From Alisma plantago-aquatica (taxonomy: Eukaryota > Streptophyta > Magnoliopsida > Alismatales > Alismataceae): DNA of 64,000 nt. The notes under the pieces are model-generated. The model worked only from the letters and a program-made list of their open reading frames with translations. It was not told the origin of the DNA and did not search any database. The stretch spans positions 559,725,906 to 559,789,905 of the forward strand of contig OY856410.1 of the NCBI GenBank assembly GCA_963693085.1, given 5' to 3'. The position numbers were made by a program, and so were the translations under genes. This document shows positions 19,948-32,753 of the stretch, one piece after another (position 1 is the stretch's first letter; each line of letters starts with the position of its first letter).

Positions 19948-22651
19948 CTCTATGAAATCAGTAGTGGGAAAATGCTTGCTTGCAAATGACAATACCTTAC
20001 AAGTATGGCATAAAAAGCTAGGACATGCTAGTTCACATGTTATTAAAAAGTTAGTGAAATATGATCTTGTTCGTGGATTGCCTACTTTATCTTTTGATCA
20101 AGTTGAAAACTGTGAACCATGCACAATGGGAAAGCAAACCAAAACCTCTTTTAAACCAAAACATGTACTTAGCACCAGTAGGTCCTTAGAATTAATTCAT
20201 ATGGATTTATTTGGACCCATGAGGACACAATCTATTGGTGGTAAAAGATACTGTTTTGTTATTGTTGATGCTTATAGTAGATACACATGGGTACACTTTA
20301 TTGCAACTAAAGATGATACTATTCATGTTTTTATACAATTTTGTTCTAAGATTGAAAATCTATTACAAAGCAAAATATGTACCATTAGAAGTGATCATGG
20401 TGGAGAATTTGAAAATCATACATTTGAAGAGTTTTGTACATCTCAAGGGTACACTCATAATTTTTCTGCTCCACGCACCCCACAACAAAATGGTATAGTT
20501 GAAAGGAAAAATCGATCACTACAAGAAATGGCTAGAACTATGATGCTTGAACATAACACACCCAAAACCTTTTGGGCTGAAGCTGTAAACACTGCATGCT
20601 ATGTGCTAAATAGAGTAACTGTTCACTCTCATTTAAAGAAAACTCCATATGAACTAATACATTCTAAGAAACCTAGAGTTGACTATTTTCATACCTTTGG
20701 CTCCACATGCTATATCTTAAATACCAAAGATGATAGAGATAAGTTTGACTCAAAATCACACAAAGCATTCTTTTTGGGATATTCCACCTCGAGCAAAGCT
20801 TTTAGAGTATATAACACTATATCTAGAAAAGTTGAGGAATCTATTCATGTTTCTTTTCATGAAGAGTCAAAATCTGAAAATCTAGAAATCATAGATCTCA
20901 CAAATCAATTCGAAAATCTAACCATACCAAATAATAGTGAGAAAAGTACTACAAATAATCACCAAGTTGAACCACAACCTACACCTAGGCTTATTAAAGA
21001 TCATCCTCAAGAATTAATTATTGGAGATCCTAATGATAAAGTTAAAACTAGGTCTTCTTTCAAAGATGTTGCAAACATGGCTTTTGTTTCTATCATTGAA
21101 CCTAAAAAGATATCTGAAGCTCTTAAAGATGATTATTGGATAATAGCCATGCAAGAAGAATTGAATCAATTCACTAAAAATGATGTATGGGATTTAGTTC
21201 CTAAACCACAAGATAAAACCATAATAGGAACTAAATGGGTTTTTAGAAACAAGCTAAATGAGGCAGGAGAAGTAATAAGGAATAAAGCTCGGTTAGTAGC
21301 ACAAGGATATAATCAACAAGAAGGAATAGATTTTGATGAAACGTATGCACCGGTAGCTAGACTTGAAGCTATTAGAATGTTACTAGCTATTGCTGCACAT
21401 AAAAACATCAAACTATACCAAATGGATGTAAAAAGTACTTTTCTAAATGGCATTATTCAAGAAGAAGTATATGTTGCCCAACCACCTGGTTTTGAAATAC
21501 CGAAAAAAGGTGACTATGTTTATAAACTTAAGAAAGCACTTTATGGTTTAAAACAAGCACCTAGAAATTGGTATGAAAGGCTCAAGACATATCTTTTTGA
21601 TAATGGTTTTTCTATTGGAAATTCAGATTCTACTTTATTTTTCAAAACATATACATCTGATTTCCTAGTTGTGCAAATATATGTTGATGACATTATTTTT
21701 GGAGCTTCTAATGATTCATTGTGCACACAATTTAGTGATATTATGCAAAAAGAATTTGAAATGAGCCTCATGGGTGAACTAACTTTCTTTCTTGGTTTTC
21801 AAATTAAGAAAACACCTGCCGGAATATTCATAAGCCAAGAAAAATATACTAAAGAACTATTAAAACATTTTGGGATGGATCAGTGCAAACATGCTACTAC
21901 TCCTATGGCTGCTTCTACTAAAATTGATAAGGATGAAAATGGGGAACCTATTGATGATTCTTTATATAGAGCCATGATTGGTAGTTTGCTTTACTTAACT
22001 GCTTCTAGACCGGACATTATGTTTCCCGTTGGTCTTTGTGCTCGATTTCAATCACAACCTATGCACTCTCATTTTCTAGCAGTTAAACGAATTCTTCGTT
22101 ACCTAGCCGACACTACTTGCTTTGGTTTATGGTATCCAAAAGGACAATCCTTGGATTTTAAAGCTTATACTGATGCGGATTATGCTGGTTGTCGACTTGA
22201 TCACAAGAGTACTAGTGGTGGATGTTTCTTATTAGGGAGAGCTTTAGTATCTTGGTTTAGCAAGAAACAAAATACGGTTGCCCTATCTACAACTGAAGCT
22301 GAATATATGGCAGCCGGGTCTTGTTGTGCTCAAGTGCTTTATATGCAACAAGTATTAAACGATTATGGTTTTACTTTTTCATCTACGCCTATTTTTTGTG
22401 ACAACATAAGCGCTATAAACTTAGCACACAATCCTATTTTACACAGTCGAGCTAAACATATTGAAATCCGTCATCATTTTTTAAGGGATCACATCTCCAA
22501 GAATCATGTTTCCCTTCATCATGTTGATACGGAAAATCAATTGGCTGATATTTTTACAAAACCGCTTCCACTAGATCAATTTAACAAAATTAGGAAGCAA
22601 TTGCTTATCACTCCTTTGGAAGATGTTTTCTTTGATATTTGTGCTACTTAA
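19901..22651 (+). CDS. pol: Sirevirus integrase, reverse transcriptase and RNase H
   Basis: A 916-codon open frame. Integrase: the HHCC finger (WHKKLGHAS...CEPCTMGK), then the catalytic D, D and E in [18 protein letters not shown] and [10 protein letters not shown]. Reverse transcriptase: [27 protein letters not shown] and the active site YVDD at residues 594-597. RNase [10 protein letters not shown] near residue 756, [10 protein letters not shown], and [12 protein letters not shown] at the end. All catalytic motifs I look for are present and there is no internal stop. It copies the RNA inside the particle and integrates the cDNA. The first ~16 codons overlap the protease frame and are not native sequence. 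Confidence 0.94.
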   Translation: MLFMKEIELEIFILPNSMKSVVGKCLLANDNTLQVWHKKLGHASSHVIKKLVKYDLVRGLPTLSFDQVENCEPCTMGKQTKTSFKPKHVLSTSRSLELIHMDLFGPMRTQSIGGKRYCFVIVDAYSRYTWVHFIATKDDTIHVFIQFCSKIENLLQSKICTIRSDHGGEFENHTFEEFCTSQGYTHNFSAPRTPQQNGIVERKNRSLQEMARTMMLEHNTPKTFWAEAVNTACYVLNRVTVHSHLKKTPYELIHSKKPRVDYFHTFGSTCYILNTKDDRDKFDSKSHKAFFLGYSTSSKAFRVYNTISRKVEESIHVSFHEESKSENLEIIDLTNQFENLTIPNNSEKSTTNNHQVEPQPTPRLIKDHPQELIIGDPNDKVKTRSSFKDVANMAFVSIIEPKKISEALKDDYWIIAMQEELNQFTKNDVWDLVPKPQDKTIIGTKWVFRNKLNEAGEVIRNKARLVAQGYNQQEGIDFDETYAPVARLEAIRMLLAIAAHKNIKLYQMDVKSTFLNGIIQEEVYVAQPPGFEIPKKGDYVYKLKKALYGLKQAPRNWYERLKTYLFDNGFSIGNSDSTLFFKTYTSDFLVVQIYVDDIIFGASNDSLCTQFSDIMQKEFEMSLMGELTFFLGFQIKKTPAGIFISQEKYTKELLKHFGMDQCKHATTPMAASTKIDKDENGEPIDDSLYRAMIGSLLYLTASRPDIMFPVGLCARFQSQPMHSHFLAVKRILRYLADTTCFGLWYPKGQSLDFKAYTDADYAGCRLDHKSTSGGCFLLGRALVSWFSKKQNTVALSTTEAEYMAAGSCCAQVLYMQQVLNDYGFTFSSTPIFCDNISAINLAHNPILHSRAKHIEIRHHFLRDHISKNHVSLHHVDTENQLADIFTKPLPLDQFNKIRKQLLITPLEDVFFDICAT

Positions 22652-22724
22652 ACAAAAACTCTTATTTACATTTTTGGCTTTTAAATGGACATCTTTTTCA
22701 TTAGATTTGATGGGACATCTAATT

Positions 22725-23037
22725 AAGGGGGAGTTTTTATTTCTAAACGGATATCTTTTTGAAATGACAAAGGGGGAGAAATAAATATAAAACTAAAACT
22801 TTGAAAAACTCAATCAATGAGTTTCATAAATAAACTCTTGGCTTTACATTGAAAGTTGCTATATTCCCTAGTGAATTGGATTTCATGTTCCATAATTCAA
22901 GGGGAATAATAAGCACACATTTTATAAATAAGAGGAAAAGCTACAAAAGGTAATATAAAGGTATGAAACTCATATGGTTTATATTTCCTTTATTTTTACA
23001 TTTTGGAAATGTTTGTCATCTTCAAAAAGGGGGAGAT
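22725..23037 (+). other. Repeated polypurine tracts before the 3' LTR
   Basis: AAGGGGGAG at 22725, AAAGGGGGAGAAA at 22769 and AAAAAGGGGGAGAT at 23024-23037. The last directly precedes the LTR. Multiple tracts are a recognised Sirevirus trait. The rest of 22652-23037 is non-coding. Confidence 0.9.
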
Positions 23038-24460
23038 TGTTGGCTAAATGGACATCTATAAATCCCTTTGTTTTGATTATGACAAACATTTCATTCTTAT
23101 TAATCTAACGAGCTACTTGAGTGTGTAGGATGACAAAGCAACAAGGGAAAATCCACAAGCTTACATATTTATATTTTCATGCAATGTAATCACTGTTGTA
23201 AAAACTTGTACAAAAATATAATGTACAAGTACTTCGAATTGCATGTAAATCAAGCGTTAGATTTTCCCTAGCTAAACACCACAGTTAGACAAGTCATCTC
23301 ATTCAAATAAGATCGCATAAGCACACTCATACATATAATTAGTGCCTAAATTGAAACATTGAAACAGGATCAATCTCGGTCGACAAACTCCTCGACCGAG
23401 ACACTCTCGGTCGAAAAACTCCTCGACCGAGAAAGATCCAAAGTAGCCGTTAGACACAACAGACAAGTTAGTGGGCAGTTGGAGAAAGACGTTGCAAATC
23501 ATCTGTTCCAGAGTGCCTGTCGGTCGACAAAAGTTCGACCGAGTAGGTGTCTCAGTCGACCATTCCTCGACCGAGATTGTCTCTGACAGCAACTGCAGAA
23601 TTAATTAATTAGCCGTTGTTAAAGCAACAACTTTGTACCTAACGGCTAGTTAAGCACTTAGAAACCCCTAGAAGTTGTCTAGAACATACTTAAGCATCCT
23701 TAGGCCATTCCTATAAATAGGACAAGCCATAGGACACTCAAACTCACTTGTTTACACTTGTTACACTTGAGAAACCTTTGAGCATACTTTGTGCAATCTG
23801 TTTGTGAGCAATTTGAGCATTGTGACAATTGGCCATTTCATTCCTTAGCTCATAATTCGTGTCCTATAGGCTAGTATCTCCTACCCACTGCAATCACAAG
23901 TTCACATACTTGGTTAGGAGATCTATACGCTTGATCTAGGCAAATCAAGCCTTGGGCTATAAAGGATAAGTTGTAATTTCTTTTTTTCTTTCTTGTTCCC
24001 TATTATTGTTTGTACTCTCCTTGCTACTCCTAGGTTGGAGGCTGCGGATTGGAGAGGGTGAAGATCTTCTTGGCGAAGAAGGAGACTTTGAGCTACTTCA
24101 GAAGGCTGGTGCAACGGGAGGTTACTTCTAGAGAGGAAGGCTACTTCAAGGGGGAGCTTGGAGTTACTTCAAAGAAGGCTACCTCAAAGTTGGTGCACCT
24201 ACTTCAAGTGAATGTTGTTCAAAGGGTGTAAAGGAAAGTATTGTATTTTGTATAAATCCTCGAGAGGTAATAAAATAAATACTTTCAAATCCCGGTTGGG
24301 TAAGCAACCGGGTAGTGGACTGACAACTATAGTATTTGCTATAGTTGGAACCACTCTAAACACCTGTCTCTTTCTTCCAATTTCAATTGTGGTTGTTTGA
24401 ATTCAATAAATTGTTAAAATAATTCAAAAACTCTATTCACCCCCCTCTAGTAGTTTTTCA
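23038..24460 (+). mobile_element. Sirevirus 3' LTR
   Basis: 1423 bp from TGTTGGCTAA to TAGTTTTTCA. Four CGGTCGA...TCGACCG hairpins lie at about 23376, 23408, 23519 and 23553, ~130-340 bp upstream of the TATA-like CTATAAATAG (~23712). Short plus- and minus-strand open frames here are duplicated in the 5' LTR and look incidental. Confidence 0.93.
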
Positions 24461-25650
24461 CAACAATCTCAATTTCAACAGCAGCAAAACCAACCTCAGT
24501 TACCAGCACCTCAGCAGTTGCAACCTCAGGGACAACAACTTACACAAATTCAAAAGAAGAATGCTCCGCCTCCACCAACAGATGAATTATCTATGATAAG
24601 GCAAATGTTGCAATCCCAACAGACCATGCTTTCCAACCAGCAAGCTCAATAGAAAGCTGTAGAAATGCAATTAGCACAAATTGCAGCTCAGCTAAAACCT
24701 CCAGTGGGAACTTTTGTTGGTCAGCCAGAAATAAACCTGAGACACGATCAATGAAGACTAGAACAACTGAATGCAATCACTACTAGGTCTGGTTGTGTCC
24801 TTACTGAAGTCACCAATGTTATTCAGGAAGACGAAGATATAGCTGAAGTCATCCCAATTGCAAACACAAATCAAGAAACTGAAAAACCTACAGAGGCTAA
24901 GAAGAAAAAGGAAAAAGAGCTAGCTTCTGAAGAACCAGAAGTCCCACCATATAGGCCTAGGATACCATACCCAGGTAGATTGAGAGAAACTAAATTGGAC
25001 ACTAGATTCCTAAAATTCAAGAAAGTTATGAAGAAGCTATATGTGGATATTCCATTCCTTGATGCTCTTTTTGAAATCCCAGCTTGGTCCAAATACCTGA
25101 AGACTTTACTATCAAAGAAATATATGACCGAAGAACATGAGACTGTCAAATTGGCTCAAACCACTTCTGATATCATTCTTAATAAGATGTCGAAGAAATA
25201 GAAGGACCTTGGCTCCTTTGGCATCCAATGTTCTATCAGAAATACCTCTTGCAAGAAAGGGTTAGACGGTTTTGGGGCCAACATATCCATTATGCCCTTC
25301 TCTGTGTGTAAAAGATTGGGCTTGAATGATTTGCTACCCACATCAATGACAATTCAATTAGCTAATTCCATCATCACTACACCTTTGGAAATTATTGAAG
25401 ATATCCCAGTAAGAGTAGGGAAAGATTCGTATGTACCTTGTGATTTTGTTATTATGGACATAAAGGAAGACCTATAATATCCCATAATATTCGGCAGACC
25501 CTTCTTCACTACAGCCAGAGCACTAATTGATGTTGAAGCTGGCACACTCACCTTAAGACTAGGAAAGGAAGTCGTTCAATTCAGAGTTTTTGACAGCTTA
25601 AAAGGCCCTAGTATCCACGAAGAAGTTTTCCTTCTCGAGGCAATTGATAA
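24461..25650 (+). pseudogene. Athila gag C-terminus and protease region (broken)
   Basis: One frame (frame 2) is followed through Gln-rich gag (24461-24770), the NAITTRSGCVL joint, a PPYRPRIPYPGRL stretch and LDTRFLKFKKVMKKLYVDIPF. The protease-like part comes next (SIMPFSVCKRLGL, TIQLANSIITTPLEIIEDIPV, CDFVIMDI, IIFGRPFFTTARALIDV). In-frame stops fall at about 24650, 24751, 25199 and 25476. Most are TAG/TGA where CAG or CGA would be expected. The usual DxG of the protease lies in a decayed part (GLDGFGANISIMP). The 5' boundary is the Sirevirus LTR. Confidence 0.85.
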
Positions 25651-25651
25651 A

Positions 25652-27411
25652 ATGTCTCAGTTAAAGCAAGAACCATCTGAACCATCTGATGATTTGGAGA
25701 ATGTTTTAATAAACCCAGAAGCCAAATTCTCAACTAACGAACTAGTACAACAATGTCTGCAATATCTAGAACAAGCTGAAGAAGCCCCAAAAGCCACCTT
25801 CGAAGAGTTAAAATCTATCACCATCTTGGAAACTATAGAAATACCCAACACACCTAAAATGGAAGCTCTACTAGTGGGACTCAAACATGTCTTTCTAGAT
25901 GAAGAAAAATTATGTCCGTTCATTATTAGTTCCACTTTGATAGATGACCAGGAAGAAAGACTCCTTATTAAGTTGAGAAAACATAAGAAAGACATTGGAT
26001 ACAAGATGACCGACTTGACCCGAATAAACCCAGCTTTGTGCATGCACATGTTACCTATGATGGAAGAGTTTAAAACTTCATGGGAACACCAAAGGAAACT
26101 AAACCCAAATCTCAAAGAGGTGGTTCGCCTCGAGGTTCTTAAACTCCTAAAAGTTGGTATCATTTATCAAATTTCTGATTCTCAATGGGTTAGTCCAGTC
26201 CAAGTGGTCCCTAAAAAGGGGGGAACCATTGTCATCTTGAATGATAAAAACAAACTGGTACCCACAAGGACCGTTATCGGATGGAGAATGTGCATTGACT
26301 ATAGGAAACTGAACAAGGAAACAAGGAAATACACTTTCCTCTACCCTTCCTTGATGAAGTCCTTGAGCGTCTAGCTCACCAAAAATTTTTCTATTATCTT
26401 GATGGCTATTCAGGATTTTATCAAATCCCGATACACCCTAAAGATCAAGAAAAACTGACTTTTACTTGCCCTTTCAGAACTTACACCTTTAGAAGGATGC
26501 CTTTTGGGCTATGTAATGCACCTGCAACATTTCAGAGGTGTATGTCTGCCATATTCGCAGGATTAACTGAGTCTATCATGGAAGTTTTCATGGATGATTT
26601 TTCAGTTTATGGGGACTCTTTTGATAACTGCCTACTTAACCTCAGTAAAGTTTTACAAAGATGTGAGGAAACAAATTTGATACTCAATTGGGAAAAATGT
26701 CACTTTATGGTGATAGAAGGTGTTGTCCTCAGGCATCGAGTGAGTGAAAGAGGGATCGAAGTGGACAAAGCAAAGATAGATGTCATTTCAAAATTGACAC
26801 CACCAAAAGACATCAGAGGAGTACGGGCATTCCTAGGCCATGCCAGATTTTATCAAAGATTCATCAAAGACTTCTCAAAAATAGCAAAGCCCATGACTCA
26901 CTTGTTGACTAAAGATGTGGATTTCAATTTTAATCAAGAATGCTTACACAGATTCATGACTCTGAAGAACGCGCTAGTCTCTCCACCTATACTAAGAGCC
27001 CCTGATTGGTCACAACCCTTCAAAATAATGTGTGACACCAGTGACTACGCTATCAGAGCAGTATTAGGGTAGAGAATAGATAAGAAACCCTACGTGATAT
27101 ACTATGCATCAAAGACGCTCGATGAAGCCCAAAAGAACTATACAACTATAGAAAAAGAGTTTTTAGTAGTCATCTATGCCTTTGAGAAATTTCATTCTTA
27201 TCTAATCAGATCAAAAGTCATAGTGTACACAGACCATTCCATAATAAAATATCTGATTCAGAAACCAGACACAAAACCCATACTTATTCGTTGGATGTTG
27301 ATGCTCCAAGAATTTGACTTGGAAATACATAATAAAAGTGGAGTAGAGAATGTTGTTGCCGATCACCTAAGTGGCATTGAGTCCCAGGACGATGCCAATA
27401 TACCTATCTGA
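25652..27411 (+). pseudogene. Athila reverse transcriptase and RNase H (broken)
   Basis: The frame from gag/protease runs on to about 26373 (SDSQWVSPVQVVPKKGG, WRMCIDYRKLN). A one-base frameshift near 26340 then moves coding to frame 1: FYYLDGYSGFYQIPIHP, MPFGLCNAPATFQRCM and the active site VFMDDFSVYGDSF (YxDD-equivalent MDD). RNase H follows with [30 protein letters not shown] and [10 protein letters not shown]. Stops at 27070 and 27409. The order RT-RNase H-integrase is that of Ty3-gypsy. Inactive. Confidence 0.9.
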
Positions 27412-28752
27412 GACTCTCTACCTGACGACCAACTCATGAAAGTCACCACCAGATTTCCTTGGTATGCCGATATAGTAAACTATTTGGCCACATGATTTAT
27501 TCATCCTTGTACTTCCTACCACAACAAAAAGAAATTTCTTCATGACGTCAAGAAGTACTTTTGGGATGAACCATACCTTTTCCGCTTATGCACATATGGA
27601 TTATTCTGTCGTTGCCTTCCTGAGGAAGAAATTACCCCAGTCTTGGAACACTGTCATTCTGGCCCTACTGGGGGGCATATGAGTTTGAAGAAGACCGCCC
27701 TTAAAGTTTTACAATCAGGTTTTTTCCGGCCGACAATAGCAAAGGATGCCCATGAGTTTGTACAATCTTACAATAAATGTCAACTCTCAGGAGGGTTATC
27801 CAAACGAAATGAAATGCCACTAGCTCTGTGGCAAGAGATTGAACTCTTTGATGTATGGGGAGTGGACTACATGGGTCCATTTCCCCCATCATATGGATTA
27901 TCCTATATATCGATCGATGTGGATTATGTATCAAAATGGGTACAAGCTACACCCACTGTGTCTTGCGACTCTAAGTCGGTTATCAAAATGTTCAAGGATA
28001 TCATCTTCCCTAGATTTGGAGTTCCTAGAACAGTCATATCTGATGGAGGGTCACATTTCTTGGAAAGAAGCTTTGAAGCTCTTCTGCGAAGATACAGAGT
28101 AAAACATAAGGTCGCTACGCCTTATCATCTGCAGACAAGCGGCCAAGTTGAAGTCTCAAATAGACAATTGAAAGCTATTTTAGATAAAATTGTCAATAGA
28201 CACCGCACAGACTGGTCCACTAAGCTCCCTGATGCTCTTTGGGCATATCATACTGCTTACAAAACACTAATAGGAACAACGCCATTTTGTTTGGTGTATG
28301 GAAAGTCATGCCATCTCCCAGTTGAATTAGAACACAAAGCTTGGTGGGCTATCAAACAATTGAATTTTGATTTCAAAAGTGCCGGTGAACATAGACAACT
28401 TCAACTACAAGAGCTGGAAGAACTAAGAATGACTGCCTACCAGAGTGCCAGGATCTACAAAGAGCAAACTAATATGTGGCATGACGACCACCTTAAAAGG
28501 AAAGATATCATTTTCAGAGACAAGGTTCTTCTTTTCAACTCCAGACTCAAAATGTTCCCCAGAAAACTCCGCACAAAGTGGTATGGGCCCTTCACTATCA
28601 AGCATATCTATCCTACTAGAGCTGTCATCATCTTTGATGACAATGTATGAGAAAGGATTGTAAATGGCCATAGACTAAAGAAATATTATACTCTAGCTGA
28701 TAAAACTCCGAGACAAACCATTGAGATTCATGATCCCACAACATCAACCTGA
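27412..28752 (+). pseudogene. Athila integrase (broken)
   Basis: Same frame as the upstream RT part, with a TGA at about 27495. The zinc finger region has [10 protein letters not shown] but YNKC in place of the expected CDKC, so one zinc ligand is lost. The core contains [24 protein letters not shown] and [13 protein letters not shown], matching D, D and E. The C-terminal Athila signature includes [21 protein letters not shown] stop at 28648-28650 precedes residual coding (ERIVNGHRLKKYY) to about 28752. Confidence 0.9.
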
Positions 28753-29910
28753 CCATGCCAGAATTTCATCGAGCCAGCGACGTAATACCAAAGCGCTACT
28801 TGGGAGGCAACCCAAGATCTGAGTATCACCTTCCTATTTTATCTTTATTAGTTTTTATAATTTTCAAGTTTCTTAATTCCTAGACCTTTTTGTTCAGAAA
28901 ATATAAAAGTTAACACAAACAACCAAAACAAATATAAAAATATAAAAATCAATAACCAAAATAACTCTTATCCTAACGGTTTCAAAACTGTTTGGACCTT
29001 ACGGTCTCGAAACCGTTTGGACCCAAACGGTCTCGAAACCATTTGGTCCTTATGGTCTCGAAACCGTTTGGACCCAAATGGTCTCGAAATTGTTTGGTCC
29101 TTACGGTCTCGAAACTGTTTGGACCCAAACAGTCTCGAAACCGTTTGCTTAATGAGAATTTGCACGGTCGCCCCTCCTTTTTCTATAAATACTCCTCAAC
29201 CCCTCCCTTTTTCAATCCTTTGATTCCTGAAACTTCTCTCACGTGAACCCTATTCCATTCCTACCGACTTCTCTACTCCTACACGACCACCGTCTCCGTC
29301 CAAACCAACGCTTCCGATGTTGCTGCCGTCGTGCCATCCTCTCTTCTGTTGTTTCTGCTCGCACGTCGTCGTGCCATCCTCTCTTTTTATCATCTGTGAT
29401 CATCGTAGCAAGGTAAAGGATGCTCACAACCATCACCGCCATTGTAGCATGTTCTGTGTTCTTTTCATCATCGCAGTTGTCACCGCCACTGTCGCCACCA
29501 CCGACGCCATTGTCGTCGGCACCATTTTTGTCGCTCGTCGCCCATGCCTCTTTGCCTTCCTAGAGGTTTCGGCTCAAACGGCCGTGAAACCGTTTGGACC
29601 TAAACCACTTGAAACCGTTTGGGCCCAAACGGCCTTGAAACTGTTTGGAGCCAAACAGTCGTGAAACCGTTTAAAAGAAGAAAAAAATCTTGAAACTGCT
29701 TGGACCCAAACGGTCTTGAAACCGCTTGGACCCAAACGGTCTTGAAACCGTTTGGACCCAAACAGTCCTGCACCATTTGGACTGAAACGGTCTTGAAAAC
29801 TCTAAATCTTACACAACGTTACAGTCCTTTAAAAACTTTATATCATAATTCCATTTTTACTAAAACTTCAATCCTTTCTAACATATATGATTTCTTGATC
29901 AATTTTTAGA
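28753..29910 (+). promoter_or_regulatory. Promoter-like spacer between pol and the extra ORFs
   Basis: No coding signal. Two clusters of ACGGTCTCGAAACCGTTTGGACC-type palindromic repeats lie at about 28976-29147 and 29572-29800. The first is followed ~40 bp later by a TATA-like TTCTATAAATACTCC (29181-29195). The layout matches the U3 of this element's own LTR (repeat array 36205-36600, then CCTATAAATAGG near 36641). A polypyrimidine-like tract ending TTTTTAG at 29909, one base before the ATG of the next ORF, resembles a splice acceptor. A possible donor AAGGTAAAG is near 29410. Promoter and intron are inferences. Confidence 0.5.
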
Positions 29911-32722
29911 ATGGCATCACCAGCAAAGGAAGTTGTTGACACCCGTTGGACCAGAGAGCAGTTGTTGGAATGTTGAAATAAGCTCCAGCGTATCCTCAAT
30001 CTTTGCAAAAAATTAGGCAAAGCTCTAGCTGATTTGCCCAAGGTCATCCACAACCTTGAGCGAGTCAACAAATGCTTAGCAGAAGATTCAGTTGAAGAAG
30101 TTGAAGGGATCTCTTCCACCGATGAAGTCTTATACTATGCATCGAACTCTAAGGATGAATCCCCACCTACAAAACAAAAGGGGAAAAAAAGGCCCACGAG
30201 GCTACCAAAGGACAACCAACTAAGAAACAGGCAAGGAAACAAGTCCAGCCCACAACAATAATATAACAAATCCTAGCAGGATACATCTCACCTCCCGCTA
30301 CCACCACCGCAAAACTAGCATCATCTGATCAGTATATCCAAAACATCCAGGCTGGTGACAAAGTGTTGCGCCCAACAAAGTACGTCTTCTCAAACATACT
30401 AAAATAGATGGGAATCTATGACAGAGTGCTTACCTTGCTCGATCAGGTGAACCTTTCAAAACTCTGCTTAGTTGTAGAGAATTCTTATGTTGAGCCCACA
30501 CTGGAGTTCTTCACCTACCTAACCAAGGAACCTGTAGACGCAAAAGACAAGCTTAAAGATGGAGGTGACCACAGGCAAGTAACCTCACTCTTTGAGAAGA
30601 TAGGTCATCTTGACTGAGAATCTGCTAAATGAAATCTTCATCGACAACCAAGATCAGCTTAAGAAAGCTAAGGAGGAAGGCCTGGACTACCCCCAATTCA
30701 ATAGGCATACCTTCTGGAAGTCTTTGACGGGGATTCCAACCTATGAACCAAAGACATGCAAGGCCTCCAACATACATTCCAGCCTAGTGTGCACTCTGCA
30801 CAAAATCATAATAGGCGCTCTATTCCCTAGAACAGAGAGTGAGAATGTTATCATTTCTGACCTTTTTATTTTATGGTCCATCCTAAAAGGGAGGTCGGTC
30901 AACATCGGATGACATTTGATACATAAACACACATCTTACACCCTCAGAAAGGAAATTTGTGTGGGTAGTCACATAACATCAATTTGAAGTTTCTTAAGAT
31001 GGACAAACCACTCCCAAGATGTACTGTGATAAAGGGTGACATCCTAACAAATGAGCAGAGTCTAAAGAACACATAAATAATAAAGGAGAAGGATGCTAAA
31101 CTTCATTATATCTTCTACCCAAATGTCAACGCATCCAGGACACTGCTACTGCTTCCAGAGCTAGTTGATTATGATAAAGACAAGCTTCTCTTCACTGAAG
31201 AGGAGCTTGCTAACCTCCTGGCCTCAGTAAAAGAAAAGGAACAACAAGAAAAAGCAGGACAGATAGAGCATAACGTCATTGCCCCAGCAACAAGGCCAAA
31301 GAAAATACCAGTAACACAACCTTCTAAACTATGTGCACAGAAACAACAATAGTCAGGGATGCCCACATCAAAGATCAACCCAGAGGCAGAAAACCCCCAC
31401 TGTGCAGAAAACATCATGAATCCAACACCAGAACCCTTCATCTTGGATCTTGATGTTGGGTTCACCTCTACAACCACCCCCACCACACTCCCATCTTCCA
31501 CCATTCCTCCATCTACCACTCTTCCACCATTTTCCACAATAATGCCCACCACAACCCCTTTTTCCACAACCACAACTTCACCCACATCTTCCGCCTCACC
31601 CATTTTTTCCTCGGGCATCCCATTCTTCACCTCGACGCCTGATCTCACCTTCGCTTCCACCACTCCCCCCGGCATTCTACGTTCCACTTTTTTCACCCGG
31701 GATGCCACCACTCTTCTCATCCTCCACCACCCCGATACCGCTAGTGACTCCATCTACAGTCACCACACAATTCACGGGTCCACCAATAGTGTCTCTTTCG
31801 CAAGGCACTACCACCTTCCCACCTCGACCCCGGCCATCCCACCCATCCATCTCTAGGGTCCCCTTTTCACAAGTCATTGAGGAATTCAGAAAGCAATTTG
31901 ACGCTATTCGAAACCTCCTCACCGACCCTTCTAACATATTACAATCCATTTTTTCTTATGTGCAGGGATTTGCTACACATGTCTCTAAGATCGATGAGCG
32001 GAACCACGCCTTACCAGGTATCCTCTCAAGCATTCAACAATGGTAGGAAGCAGCGGCCCAGCAAGTCGACCGCATCGACGACCACTTAAAACACCTGCTA
32101 GAGTTGGTACTTGGGATGAAAGGCCAGCAAGAAGCATTGGTCTAGCAAGTCGACAGGGTCTCTAAGAAAACTCAACCTTTTCTTGAGACCCTTCGCAAGC
32201 TTCAACAGCAACAAACTACCCTAAGCACGTGCTTGGACGACATCAATAGCAACCTCACACAGCTCATCTGCCACCAAGAGGAGCACTCTAACGATGAACT
32301 CAATCATCTACGTGCACAAGTAACTGATCTATCTACATGACTCCTCTCTACCAAAGCAAGATATACAGATCTTAAAGAAAGCCACAACGCACTACTCAAA
32401 ACCCATGAGCATGTGCAAGTGCACTCGAAGAAATACAAGCCATTCATCGGCAGTGCAAGAAAACGTCAGTTAAGAAGATAACAAATAAGGCAGTGGAGGA
32501 TGATGAAGATGAACGTGAAAACGATGATGAGGATTTTGATTCCTGGGCTGACTCCAATGACGACAACTCCTCCTTAGATGATCAACTCGATGACCCAAGC
32601 AATGCTGGGGAGGGCACTAGCCGAGGGGCAGAACTTGAAAAGAAGGGAGATGATAGAGACCACCAAGAGGGTGGAAACAAAGATCCTAATTCCCCCAATA
32701 ATAATGACAACATAACAATGTA
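29911..32722 (+). pseudogene. Broken ORF resembling 'putative plant transposon protein' (extra ORF A)
   Basis: ATG at 29911 (MASPAKEVVDTRWTREQLLE) with a stop after ~20 codons. Coding-like pieces continue with several frame changes: 30034-30261 (basic tail), 30290-30617 (RPTKYVFSNIL, then GIYDRVLTLLDQVNLSKLCL) and 30610-30912 (YPQFNRHTFWKSLTG, IIIGALFPRTESENV, ISDLFILWSILKGRSVNI). The last two resemble the mobile-element-associated plant domain seen in many retrotransposon-linked ORFs. A Thr/Pro/Ser-rich region (31359-31860), a probable coiled coil (~32040-32460) and an acidic Asp/Glu/Asn tail (32493-32722) follow. It occupies the place where Athila elements may carry an env-like ORF. I see no signal peptide or membrane segment. 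Function unknown. Confidence 0.6.
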
Positions 32723-32753
32723 ATATGGGGATCAATTCTTTAATTTTTCAGTT

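Larger units (their letters stand above)
16640..24460 (+). mobile_element. Sirevirus-like Ty1-copia retrotransposon
   Basis: The order is truncated 5' LTR, tRNA-iMet primer site, gag, spacer, protease, integrase, reverse transcriptase, RNase H, several polypurine tracts, 3' LTR. The copia order (integrase before RT), a long gag with two zinc knuckles and repeated GGGGGAG tracts before the 3' LTR point to the Sirevirus lineage. The 772-bp LTR portions shared by both ends differ at about five positions by eye, so the insertion is recent. It ends directly in Athila gag sequence on the right. The left end is joined to a LINE 3' UTR, so no target duplication can be checked. Confidence 0.93.

Noticed and set aside
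31169..31753. 194-codon minus-strand frame (Gly/Val-rich)
   Set aside because: Shadow of the Thr/Pro-rich linker of extra ORF A; low-complexity codons give long frames on both strands.
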